5,716 nucleotides of DNA, from positions 1-5,716 of the forward strand of contig JAEXZK010000281.1 of the NCBI GenBank assembly GCA_023451415.1, given 5' to 3'. A model generated the notes under the pieces. It had not been told where the DNA came from and did not search any database. It was given only the letters and a program-made list of their open reading frames with translations. The translations under genes were made by a program, and so were the position numbers. Shown here piece by piece: positions 1 to 5,716 of this stretch (the first letter of the stretch is position 1; the number at the start of each line of letters is the position of its first letter). Source of the stretch: Bacillota bacterium (GTDB lineage Bacteria > Bacillota > Clostridia > Oscillospirales > Ruminococcaceae).

Positions 1-1228
1 CCTTTTGCTCCTGGCACTCGCAGGCAACGCCAGGACCGGCGATCTCCTGCTGCTTCTGCTCCACCAGACGGACGGCGTCAAACTGGAAGTCCGGGCTCAT
101 TTCCACCATGACCTCCAGGGTGTCGGAGTTGTTGACCCGGTCCACAATAAGCAGGTAATGGGGCGAGGTCTGCCCGCACTGGAAGAGGACGCTCTCCACC
201 TGGGAGGGGAAGACGTTGACACCACGGATGATGAGCATATCGTCGGTGCGGCCCCTGGGCTTGCTCATTTTGATGAGGGTGCGGCCGCAGGAGCACTTCT
301 CGCGGCTGAGGGTGGCGATATCCCGGGTGCGGTACCGCAGCAGGGGGAAAGCCTCCTTGGTGATGCAGGTAAAGACCAGCTCGCCGCTTTCGCCCTCGGG
401 CAGGACCTCTCCGGTGTCGGGGTCGATGATCTCGGGGATAAAGTGGTCCTCGCAGACGTGCATCCCGGTCTGCTCAGCGCACTCATAGGCCACGCCGGGG
501 CCTATGATCTCGGTGAGGCCGTAAATGTCGTAGGCCTTAATGCCCAGCAGGCGCTGGATCTCCTGGCGGGAGTCCTCGGTCCAGGGCTCGGCGCCAAAAA
601 TGCCGGCGCTCAGCTTGATCTCGTCGGGGCTGATGCCCATATCCCGGAGGGTCTCGCCGATGTAGGTGGCGTAGGAGGGAGTGCAGCAGAGGATATCGCT
701 TTCAAAGTCCTGGAGGATCTGGATCTGCCGCTTGGTGTTGCCGGAGGAGACGGGGATAGCCACTGCGCCCAGGGTCTTGGCGCCGTAATGGAGCCCCAGA
801 CCGCCGGTGAAGAGGCCGTAGCCGTAGGAGACATGGATCTTGGAGTGGACGTCTCCGCCGGCGGCCACAATGGCCCGGGCGGCGGTGTCACCCCACACCT
901 GGATGTCGTGCTCGGTGTAGCCCACCACGATCTGCTTGCCGGTGGTGCCGGAGGAGGCGTGGAGCTCCACCACTTCCTCCATGGGTACGGCAAAGAGCCC
1001 ATAGGGATAGGTGTCCCGCAGGTCCTGCTTATAAGTAAAGGGGAGCTTCTTCAGGTCGTCCAGGGTCTGGATGTCGTCGGGAGTGATCCCGGCTTCCTCC
1101 ATCCGGGCGCGGTAGTAGGGAACATGCTCCCAGACATGATGGACGGTGTGGATGAGGCGGGCGGTCTGGAGAGCCTTGATCTCTGCCACAGGAGCCACCT
1201 CGATGGGATTGTAATAGGGTCTGCTCAT
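1..1228 (-). CDS. paaK: Phenylacetate-CoA ligase family protein (PaaK copy B), 3' end outside window
   Basis: An AMP-forming aryl-acetate:CoA ligase of the ANL superfamily, a cytoplasmic enzyme that joins phenylacetate, indoleacetate or a related acid to CoA via an acyl-adenylate. The frame is open from the ATG at 1228 to the left edge, giving 409 codons with no stop; the family is usually about 430-440 residues, so only the last 20-30 should be missing. Visible motifs: the P-loop-like ASSGTTGK (residues 91-98), YDIYGLTE (233-240, adenylate binding), RYRTRDI (298-304), CSCGRT (312-317), and GRTDDMLIIRGVNVFPSQ (326-343), the hinge and start of the C-terminal lid domain. The start is supported by GGAGG 11 nt upstream. 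It lies 37 nt downstream of iorB and is probably co-transcribed with it. The family call is firm; the substrate cannot be read from the sequence. The last dozen visible residues do not resemble the usual C-terminus (see findings). Confidence 0.93.
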   Translation of the reverse strand, partial: MSRPYYNPIEVAPVAEIKALQTARLIHTVHHVWEHVPYYRARMEEAGITPDDIQTLDDLKKLPFTYKQDLRDTYPYGLFAVPMEEVVELHASSGTTGKQIVVGYTEHDIQVWGDTAARAIVAAGGDVHSKIHVSYGYGLFTGGLGLHYGAKTLGAVAIPVSSGNTKRQIQILQDFESDILCCTPSYATYIGETLRDMGISPDEIKLSAGIFGAEPWTEDSRQEIQRLLGIKAYDIYGLTEIIGPGVAYECAEQTGMHVCEDHFIPEIIDPDTGEVLPEGESGELVFTCITKEAFPLLRYRTRDIATLSREKCSCGRTLIKMSKPRGRTDDMLIIRGVNVFPSQVESVLFQCGQTSPHYLLIVDRVNNSDTLEVMVEMSPDFQFDAVRLVEQKQQEIAGPGVACECQEQK

Positions 1229-1239
1229 GGGTCTTGTTA

Positions 1240-1244
1240 CCTCC
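1240..1244 (-). promoter_or_regulatory. Shine-Dalgarno site of paaK copy B
   Basis: GGAGG (followed by TAAC) on the minus strand, 11 nt before the ATG at 1228. It lies within the 37-nt iorB-paaK gap, where no terminator or promoter is evident, which supports co-transcription and fixes the start codon. Confidence 0.8.
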
Positions 1245-1265
1245 GTTGCTTTTCGGGTACAAAGA

Positions 1266-1865
1266 TCAGGCCTTGGCCTGGAAGTGATCAAAAAGGGCGC
1301 GCCCGCTCTGGAAGGCCTTCTGGTTCAAAGGGAGCAGGGCAGGTTTGAGGCAGGCCTCCAGGGCCTTCTGCCATTCCGCCTCGGGGATGTCCAGCAGCCG
1401 GGAAAGAAGGCCCATGAGGACCACATTGACGGCCTTGGGGCTGCCGGCCTCTTCGGCGGGGGTCAGGGCGTCCACGATCCAGGCGTTTTTGCAGACGGCG
1501 CGGAGGTTTTCCTCCAGGCCCTGGGGGTACCGGGCCGCGCCGGTGATCACCGGCATGGGCATGATTTGCTGGGTATTGGCGATGAGGACCCCGTCCTCCT
1601 TGAGGAAGCCGCTCCAGCGGGCGGCTTCGCACAGCTCAAAGGAGATGAGGACGTCGGCCTCCCCCTGCTGGATAATGGGGGAGGAGACCTTGTCCCCGTA
1701 CTTGACATAGGTGACCACGGAGCCGCCCCGCTGGGCCATGCCGTGGACCTCGGAGACCTTGACGTCGCAGCCCCGGCCCACCAGGAGGGTGCCCAGCAGC
1801 TTGCTGGCCAGGAGGGAGCCCTGACCGCCGACGCCGACGATCATAATGCTTTTGGTGTTATTCAT
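1266..1865 (-). CDS. iorB: Indolepyruvate:ferredoxin oxidoreductase, beta subunit (IorB)
   Basis: The small subunit of the cytoplasmic, oxygen-sensitive enzyme that oxidatively decarboxylates arylpyruvates to aryl-acetyl-CoA with ferredoxin as electron acceptor (EC 1.2.7.8). The protein has 199 residues, typical for IorB, and corresponds to the gamma-type domain of 2-oxoacid:ferredoxin oxidoreductases. It begins with a hydrophobic strand and the glycine-rich loop GVGGQG (11-16), followed by the family signature SEVHGMAQRGGSV (38-50). The frame stays open upstream to an ATG at 1964, but I choose the ATG at 1865: AAGGAGG lies 9 nt before it, the protein then starts just before the conserved IMIVGVGGQG core, and the upstream extension is merely the antiphase reading of iorA's ferredoxin domain. 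It overlaps the iorA stop by 8 nt (ATGAATAA), a classic translational coupling arrangement for two subunits needed in equal amounts. No metal-binding motif is seen in this subunit, as expected. Confidence 0.95.
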   Translation of the reverse strand: MNNTKSIMIVGVGGQGSLLASKLLGTLLVGRGCDVKVSEVHGMAQRGGSVVTYVKYGDKVSSPIIQQGEADVLISFELCEAARWSGFLKEDGVLIANTQQIMPMPVITGAARYPQGLEENLRAVCKNAWIVDALTPAEEAGSPKAVNVVLMGLLSRLLDIPEAEWQKALEACLKPALLPLNQKAFQSGRALFDHFQAKA

Positions 1866-3603
1866 GGGCGGCAGCCTCCTTGATAGCATGTTTGGGGCAG
1901 AGCCCGACGCAGAGATCGCATCCCACGCAGAGGGTGGGGTCGATGGCGGCCTTGCCCTCTCCAAAGGTGATGGCCGGGCAGCCGATGCCCATGCAGGCCT
2001 TGCAGCCGATGCAGTCCCCAGCGTCCACCATCAGGGCAGGCTTCCGCTTGACGGTTTTCAGCAGGGCGCAGGGCTTCCTGGAGATGACCACCGAGGGCCC
2101 GTCATGGGCCAGGGCGGCCTTCAGGGCGGCGGAAAGGGCCTTCAGGTCGCCTGCGTCGGCCACGGCCACATGGGAGACGCCCACCGCCTCGCACAGCTTC
2201 TCCAGGGAAAGCTGAGGGGCTGCGCCGCCCCGGATGTCGTAGCCGGTGGTGGGGTTCTGCTGGTGGCCGGTCATGCCGGTGATGGAGTTATCCAGGATTA
2301 CCACCGTGGAGGCCCCCTTGTTGTAGACCATGTCTATGAGGCCGGTGATGCCGCTGTGGGCAAAGGTGGAGTCGCCGATGACCGCCACCGAATGTTTGGC
2401 GGACTCAGCGCCCCGCATTTTGTTGAAGCCGTGGAGGCCGGAGATGGACGCGCCCATGCAGAGGGTGGTGTCCATGGCGCTCAGAGGGGGCAGCGCGCCC
2501 AGGGTGTAGCAGCCGATGTCCCCAAAGACGGTGACGCCCAGCTTGTGCAGGGTGTAAAAGACGCCGCGGTGGGGGCAGCCGGGGCAGAGGACAGGGGGGC
2601 GGACGGGGACGCTTTCAGGGTAGGCGCAGCCCTTGGGGGGCATTTCTCCCAGGAGCTTCTGGCGGATGAGCTGCTGGCTGATCTCGCCGATGCAGCCGAA
2701 GTGGTCCTTACCGGTGACCTTGACGCCAATGGTGGCGCAGTGGTTCTCTATGACAGGATCCAGCTCCTCCACCACCACCACCTGGTCCACAGAACAGGCA
2801 AAGTCCTGGATCAGCTTGACGGGGAGGGGATTGAGGAGGCCCAGCTTGAGCACAGGGGCGTCTGGCATGGCTTCCTTAACATACTGGTAGCAGATGCCGG
2901 CGGTGATAATGCCGATGCGCCGGTCGCTGCCCGGTTCCACCCGGTTGAGGGAGGTGGTCTCGGCAAAGGCCTGGAGCCGGCGGGTGCGCTCTTCCACAAA
3001 AACATGGCGCTTCTGAGCATTGGCAGGCATCATGACGTACTTGCCGGGGTCCTTGGTATATTCCCTGACGGGATGTTCCTCCCGCCCGGAGAGGGAAACA
3101 ATGCTTTGGGAATGGGACACCCGGGTGGAAAGGCGAAGCATGGCAGGAGTGTCAAAGTCTTCGGAGATTTGGAATGCCGCTTTGACAAAATCAATACATT
3201 CCTGGGAATCGGCGGGCTCCACCATGGGCAGCTTGGCCGCAATGGCATAATGCCGGGAGTCCTGCTCGTTCTGGGAAGAATGCATCCCCTGGTCATCAGC
3301 CACAGCCACCACCATGCCGCCGCCCACACCGGTGTAGGAGGTGGTAAAGAGGGGATCGGCCGCCACATTGAGGCCAACATGCTTCATGGCGCAGAAGCTG
3401 CGCCCTCCTCCGATGGCTCCGCCCATAGCCGCCTCATAGGCTACCTTTTCGTTGGTGGCCCATTCGGTGTAAATCTCGGGGTAGGAGCTGGCGAACTCGG
3501 TGATCTCGGTGCTGGGGGTGCCGGGATAGCTGGAAACCAGCAGGCAGCCGGCCTCGTAGAGGCCCCGGGCCACCGCCTGGTTGCCCAACATCAGTTGTTT
3601 CAT
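1858..3603 (-). CDS. iorA: Indolepyruvate:ferredoxin oxidoreductase, alpha subunit (IorA)
   Basis: The large catalytic subunit of indolepyruvate:ferredoxin oxidoreductase (EC 1.2.7.8): thiamine-diphosphate-dependent decarboxylation of arylpyruvate, acyl transfer to CoA, and electrons passed through iron-sulfur clusters to ferredoxin. The 581 residues match the family's usual 580-650. Domains in order: N-terminal PYR-type domain with SSYPGTPSTEI (24-34), NEKVAYE (51-57) and MKHVGLNVAADPL (73-85); a middle transketolase-C-like domain (about 225-320); CPGCPHRG (340-347), opening the TPP-binding domain, with GDS (410-412) through LDN (437-439) forming the TPP/Mg motif and MTGHQQNP (444-451) following it; and a C-terminal 2x[4Fe-4S] ferredoxin domain with Cys 531, 534, 537, 542 and Cys 559, 562, 565, 569. 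All key residues are present, so the enzyme looks intact. The ATG at 3603 has AAGGAA 10 nt upstream. The gene overlaps iorB by 8 nt and is flanked by two PaaK-type ligases. The ferredoxin partner is not in the window. Confidence 0.97.
   Translation of the reverse strand: MKQLMLGNQAVARGLYEAGCLLVSSYPGTPSTEITEFASSYPEIYTEWATNEKVAYEAAMGGAIGGGRSFCAMKHVGLNVAADPLFTTSYTGVGGGMVVAVADDQGMHSSQNEQDSRHYAIAAKLPMVEPADSQECIDFVKAAFQISEDFDTPAMLRLSTRVSHSQSIVSLSGREEHPVREYTKDPGKYVMMPANAQKRHVFVEERTRRLQAFAETTSLNRVEPGSDRRIGIITAGICYQYVKEAMPDAPVLKLGLLNPLPVKLIQDFACSVDQVVVVEELDPVIENHCATIGVKVTGKDHFGCIGEISQQLIRQKLLGEMPPKGCAYPESVPVRPPVLCPGCPHRGVFYTLHKLGVTVFGDIGCYTLGALPPLSAMDTTLCMGASISGLHGFNKMRGAESAKHSVAVIGDSTFAHSGITGLIDMVYNKGASTVVILDNSITGMTGHQQNPTTGYDIRGGAAPQLSLEKLCEAVGVSHVAVADAGDLKALSAALKAALAHDGPSVVISRKPCALLKTVKRKPALMVDAGDCIGCKACMGIGCPAITFGEGKAAIDPTLCVGCDLCVGLCPKHAIKEAAAHE
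1875..1881 (-). promoter_or_regulatory. Shine-Dalgarno site of iorB inside iorA
   Basis: AAGGAGG on the minus strand with a 9-nt spacer to the ATG at 1865. It sits inside the last codons of iorA and decides the iorB start over the longer alternative at 1964. Confidence 0.85.
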
Positions 3604-3612
3604 TGGCTCACG

Positions 3613-3618
3613 TTCCTT
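3613..3618 (-). promoter_or_regulatory. Shine-Dalgarno site of iorA
   Basis: AAGGAA on the minus strand, 10 nt before the ATG at 3603. It is weaker than the sites of the three other genes whose starts are visible. Confidence 0.55.
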
Positions 3619-3657
3619 ACTTATGGATTTTTCGACAGGATAAACGGTCTACCCCAA

Positions 3658-3666
3658 AGTATAGCA
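3658..3666 (-). promoter_or_regulatory. Candidate extended -10 promoter of iorA-iorB-paaK
   Basis: The minus strand reads TGCTATACT, an extended -10 element (TGn plus TATACT, 5 of 6 matches to TATAAT). No good -35 is seen at 16-18 nt (best TTTTCT, 3 of 6), which extended -10 promoters tolerate. Transcription would start near 3651, leaving a leader of about 47 nt before iorA. If real, iorAB and paaK copy B can be expressed separately from paaK copy A upstream; otherwise they rely on read-through, since I see no convincing intrinsic terminator in 3604-3699. Confidence 0.5.
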
Positions 3667-3699
3667 CAAAACCCGGGGAGAGAAAACCGTGGATTTACC

Positions 3700-5004
3700 T
3701 TATTTGGCTTCCTTGCGCAGGTCTACGATTCGCTTGGCCTTGCCGGCGGTGCGCTCCAGGCTCTTGGGCTCGCAGAGGCTGACGCGGCAGTCCAGGCCCA
3801 GGACGGTGCGCAGCTGGTGCCGGACAGAGCCCGTCAGGTTTTCCAGTTCGCTGTATTTCTCCAGCACCGAGCCGTCCACCAGCTCCACCTTCACTTCCAG
3901 GGTGTCGGAGTAGCCCTCCCGGCGGATGATCAGCTGGTAATGGCCGCCCACCTGGGGGATGTTCATGATGACGCTTTCGATCTGAGAGGGGAAGACATTG
4001 ACGCCCCGGATCTTCAGCATGTCGTCGGTGCGGCCCATGACCTTGTCCATCCTGGCATGGGTCCGGCCGCAGCGGCAGGGCTCGGTGTTCACCCGGGTGA
4101 TATCCTTGGTGCGGTAACGCAGCAGGGGGAAGGCCTCCTTGGTCAGGGTGGTGATGACCAGCTCCCCTGTCTCCCCGGGCTCCAGCACCTGGCCGTCGGG
4201 GCCGATGATCTCCCAAAGGAAGTGGTCCTCGGCAAAGTGGAGGCCGTCCCGTTCCTCGCACTCCCCGGAAACGCCGGGCCCGATGAGCTCGCTCATGCCG
4301 TAGTTGTCGGTGGCAAAGAGCCCCCAGGCGTCCTCGATCTTCTGGCGCATCTCGGGGGTGCAGCCCTCGGAGCCCAGCAGGCCCAGCCGCAGCCGGAAGT
4401 CGTCCTTGGTATAGCCCAGCTCCTTGGCGGCCTCGGACATATAGAGGCAGTAGGAGGGGGTGGAGATGACGGTGGTGGTGCCCAGGTCCTTCATCAGCAT
4501 CAGCTGCTTTTCGGTGTTGCCGGTGGAGGTGGGGATGACCATGGCCCCCAGCCGCTCCAGGCCGTAATGGAGGCCCAGGGCCCCGGTAAAGAGGCCATAG
4601 CCGAAGCAGATCTGGGCCACGTCGTCGGCAGTGGCTCCCGCTGCGGCGCAGAGCCGGGCTACAAGATCCGCCCAGGTTTCGATATCCCGCTTGGTGTAGC
4701 CCACCACGGTGGGCTTGCCGGTGGTGCCGGAGGAGGCATGGATGCGCACCACCTCCCGCTGCGGGACCGCGAAGAGCCCCGTGGGGTAGTGGTCGCGGAT
4801 ATCCTCCTTGGTGGTGCAGGGCAGATACCGTATGTCGGAAAGGGTCCTGATCTTATCCGGATCCAGCCCCGCTTCGTCAAACTTTTTGTGGTAGAACTCC
4901 ACATTGCGGTAGCAGTGGCCGGCCACCCACTTCAGCCGCTCCAGCTGAAGGGCCTCGATGTCCTTCCGGCTCATGGTTTCGATGTCCTTGCAGAAAAATC
5001 CCAC
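3700..5004 (-). CDS. paaK: Phenylacetate-CoA ligase family protein (PaaK copy A)
   Basis: A complete 434-residue AMP-forming aryl-acetate:CoA ligase of the ANL superfamily, at the normal PaaK length. Motifs in order: ASSGTTGK (90-97), the ATP phosphate-binding loop; NYGMSELIGPG (234-244), adenylate binding; RYRTKDI (296-302); CRCGRT (310-315); GRTDDMLKIRGVNVFPSQ (324-341), the hinge and lid; and ERTAGKAKRIVD (417-428), which carries the C-terminal lysine that family members use in adenylation (Lys422 or Lys424). The start is a GTG at 5004, chosen because AGGAGG lies 7 nt upstream; an ATG ten codons further in has no comparable site. The gene stands 96 nt upstream of iorA on the same strand, so it probably handles the aryl-acetyl-CoA made or used by IorAB. 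It is clearly a paralog of copy B but diverged along its whole length, so this is not a recent duplication. The precise aryl acid is unknown. Confidence 0.95.
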   Translation of the reverse strand: MGFFCKDIETMSRKDIEALQLERLKWVAGHCYRNVEFYHKKFDEAGLDPDKIRTLSDIRYLPCTTKEDIRDHYPTGLFAVPQREVVRIHASSGTTGKPTVVGYTKRDIETWADLVARLCAAAGATADDVAQICFGYGLFTGALGLHYGLERLGAMVIPTSTGNTEKQLMLMKDLGTTTVISTPSYCLYMSEAAKELGYTKDDFRLRLGLLGSEGCTPEMRQKIEDAWGLFATDNYGMSELIGPGVSGECEERDGLHFAEDHFLWEIIGPDGQVLEPGETGELVITTLTKEAFPLLRYRTKDITRVNTEPCRCGRTHARMDKVMGRTDDMLKIRGVNVFPSQIESVIMNIPQVGGHYQLIIRREGYSDTLEVKVELVDGSVLEKYSELENLTGSVRHQLRTVLGLDCRVSLCEPKSLERTAGKAKRIVDLRKEAK

Positions 5005-5011
5005 GTCTTTT

Positions 5012-5017
5012 CCTCCT
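5012..5017 (-). promoter_or_regulatory. Shine-Dalgarno site of paaK copy A
   Basis: A perfect AGGAGG on the minus strand with a 7-nt spacer (AAAAGAC) to GTG at 5004. It is the decisive evidence for the GTG start. Confidence 0.88.
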
Positions 5018-5021
5018 AAAC

Positions 5022-5037
5022 GGCGCTCAAAAGCGCC
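5022..5037 (-). promoter_or_regulatory. Small hairpin directly upstream of the paaK copy A ribosome binding site
   Basis: A perfect inverted repeat GGCGCT / AGCGCC with a 4-nt loop; in the mRNA it reads GGCGCU-UUUG-AGCGCC. It ends 4 nt before AGGAGG. No T-run follows on either strand, so it is not an intrinsic terminator. A role in mRNA stability or translation initiation is inference only. Confidence 0.55.
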
Positions 5038-5083
5038 TGGTGTTTTGCAGTTTAAACCACTAAATTAAAGGCCTCAAAAGGAA

Positions 5084-5104
5084 AGAGAGACCAAAAGCCT
5101 CTCT
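5084..5104 (-). promoter_or_regulatory. Second small hairpin in the paaK copy A leader
   Basis: AGAGAG and CTCTCT form a 6-bp stem around a 9-nt loop, a few bases after the predicted transcription start. The minus-strand sequence after the stem is T-rich but interrupted (TTCCTTTTGAGG), so a terminator reading is weak. Confidence 0.35.
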
Positions 5105-5122
5105 ATCATCTTTGTCACATTA

Positions 5123-5151
5123 ATCATAACGCAAAAAAGGGCGGGGAACAA
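5123..5151 (-). promoter_or_regulatory. Candidate sigma-A promoter of paaK copy A
   Basis: On the minus strand, -35 TTGTTC (5146-5151; the leading TTG matches) is separated by exactly 17 nt from -10 TATGAT (5123-5128; 5 of 6 matches). Transcription would start near 5116, giving a leader of about 112 nt that contains both hairpins. The site lies in the gap after mntP, in locally AT-richer sequence, where a promoter for the ligase/ior cluster is expected. Confidence 0.5.
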
Positions 5152-5201
5152 TGTGCAATTTCCACAACAGATGGGGGCAAAATAGAGGAAGGATGCTGAA
5201 A

Positions 5202-5716
5202 TCACCCGCCAAAGGTGTGCTCAATGAAAATTTTGAGCCCAATAAGGACCAAAATAGAGCCGCCGAAGATTTCGGCGCGGCTTTTGAGAAGGCGTCCTGC
5301 CCGCTTGCCGATGGAGACCCCCACCAGGGAAAAGCAAAAAGTGATGGCGCAGATAAAGGCGGCGGCGGGGACGATGTCCACCCGCAGCGCGGCCAGGGAG
5401 ATGCCCACGGCCAGGGCGTCGATGCTGGTGGCCACGGCCTGTAGGGCCAGCTGCTTGTAGGTGAAGCCGACGGCGGGGCAGGATTCGTCAGGGTGGCGCA
5501 GCTCCGAAACTGCGCCCCAGATCATGCTGCCGCCCAGGTACCCCAGCAGGACCAGGGCGATGACATGATCCAGGCTCTGGATGAGGCTGCTGACAGCAGA
5601 ACCGGCCAGGTACCCCAGCACCGGCATCAGCCCCTGGAAGCCGCCGAAGAAAAGGGCGGTGGCCAGCATTTGGGGCTTGGTGTACTTCTGGTAACAGATA
5701 CCGTTGCTGATGGAAA
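5202..5716 (-). CDS. mntP: Putative manganese efflux pump MntP, 5' end outside window
   Basis: An inner-membrane Mn(II) exporter of the MntP (DUF204/YebN) family, which protects cells from manganese excess. The frame is open to the right edge, so the N-terminus is cut off; about 170 residues are visible of the usual 180-190. The visible part starts with SISNGICYQKYTKPQ, the end of helix 1 and its loop, so the ATG at 5669 is internal, not the start. Five further hydrophobic helices follow: ALFFGGFQGLMPVLGYLAG, VIALVLLGYLGGSMIWG, LALQAVATSIDALAVGISLA, AAAFICAITFCFSLVGVSIG and GGSILVLIGLKIFI. The conserved ATSIDA motif keeps its Asp (codon 5418-5420), an acidic position of the metal path in this family; the matching Asp of helix 1 lies outside the window. 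The stop is TGA at 5202. Such genes often follow a yybP-ykoY manganese riboswitch, which would also lie outside. No functional link to the downstream ligase/ior genes is apparent. Confidence 0.93.
   Translation of the reverse strand, partial: SISNGICYQKYTKPQMLATALFFGGFQGLMPVLGYLAGSAVSSLIQSLDHVIALVLLGYLGGSMIWGAVSELRHPDESCPAVGFTYKQLALQAVATSIDALAVGISLAALRVDIVPAAAFICAITFCFSLVGVSIGKRAGRLLKSRAEIFGGSILVLIGLKIFIEHTFGG

Noticed and set aside
5..1348. Plus-strand ORF of 447 codons opposite paaK copy B
   Set aside because: It is the same codon-register shadow of the minus-strand ligase, Gly/Leu/Asp/Val-rich with no recognisable motif, and it continues past the ligase start into iorB only by chance.
1866..1964. 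N-terminal extension of iorB from an ATG at 1964
   Set aside because: These codons overlap iorA's ferredoxin domain in another frame; the conserved IorB N-terminus begins at 1865, where a strong ribosome site is found.
3672..3677. CCCGGG palindrome followed by TTTT as a terminator of paaK copy A
   Set aside because: A self-complementary 6-mer leaves no loop, so no stable hairpin can form; it also overlaps the upstream side of the iorA promoter candidate.
1846..5019. Plus-strand ORF of 1057 codons spanning iorA and paaK copy A
   Set aside because: It is in exact codon register with both minus-strand genes. In that register antisense stops appear only where the sense gene uses TTA, CTA or TCA, which GC-rich genes avoid. 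The translation is low-complexity (His/Gly/Asp/Ala/Val-rich) with no domain, and the two minus-strand genes it covers have full sets of family motifs.
5151..5460. Plus-strand ORFs of 81-97 codons opposite mntP
   Set aside because: No ribosome site or domain; they lie opposite a clear membrane-protein gene with conserved motifs.
5667..5669. ATG at 5669 as the start of mntP
   Set aside because: The upstream frame continues open to the window edge and encodes the conserved SISNGICY segment of MntP, so this methionine is internal.

Overview
This window looks like chromosome from a GC-rich, strictly anaerobic Firmicute, most likely a gut Oscillospiraceae-type organism (Flavonifractor/Intestinimonas-like). 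The evidence is an oxygen-sensitive ferredoxin-dependent 2-oxoacid oxidoreductase, strong AGGAGG-type Shine-Dalgarno sites before the genes, and a Firmicute-style MntP. The taxonomic placement is inference. All real genes lie on the minus strand, so transcription runs from high to low coordinates.

Layout in transcription order: (1) 5202-5716, the C-terminal nine-tenths or so of a MntP-family manganese efflux pump, whose 5' end lies outside the window. (2) 5005-5201, an intergenic region with a plausible promoter and a leader with two small hairpins. (3) 3700-5004, a complete phenylacetate-CoA ligase (PaaK family, copy A) with a GTG start. (4) 3604-3699, an intergenic region with an extended -10 promoter candidate. 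(5) 1858-3603, iorA, and (6) 1266-1865, iorB, which overlap by 8 nt and encode the two subunits of indolepyruvate:ferredoxin oxidoreductase. (7) 1-1228, a second PaaK-family ligase (copy B), cut by the left window edge before its stop codon.

Functionally, genes 3-7 form one module. IorAB converts arylpyruvates (from transamination of Trp, Phe or Tyr) plus CoA and oxidised ferredoxin to aryl-acetyl-CoA, CO2 and reduced ferredoxin. The PaaK-type ligases interconvert aryl-acetyl-CoA and free aryl acetate with AMP/ATP. The module could ferment aromatic amino acids to aryl acetates, or run backwards to salvage aryl acetates into aromatic amino acids; the sequence alone does not decide the direction. 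MntP appears to be an unrelated neighbour.

I see no mobile element, CRISPR array, RNA gene or obviously new system. The content is coherent, known families; the most interesting points are the flanking of iorAB by two different PaaK paralogs and the structured leader of the first one. Several very long plus-strand ORFs are antisense shadows of the GC-rich genes.
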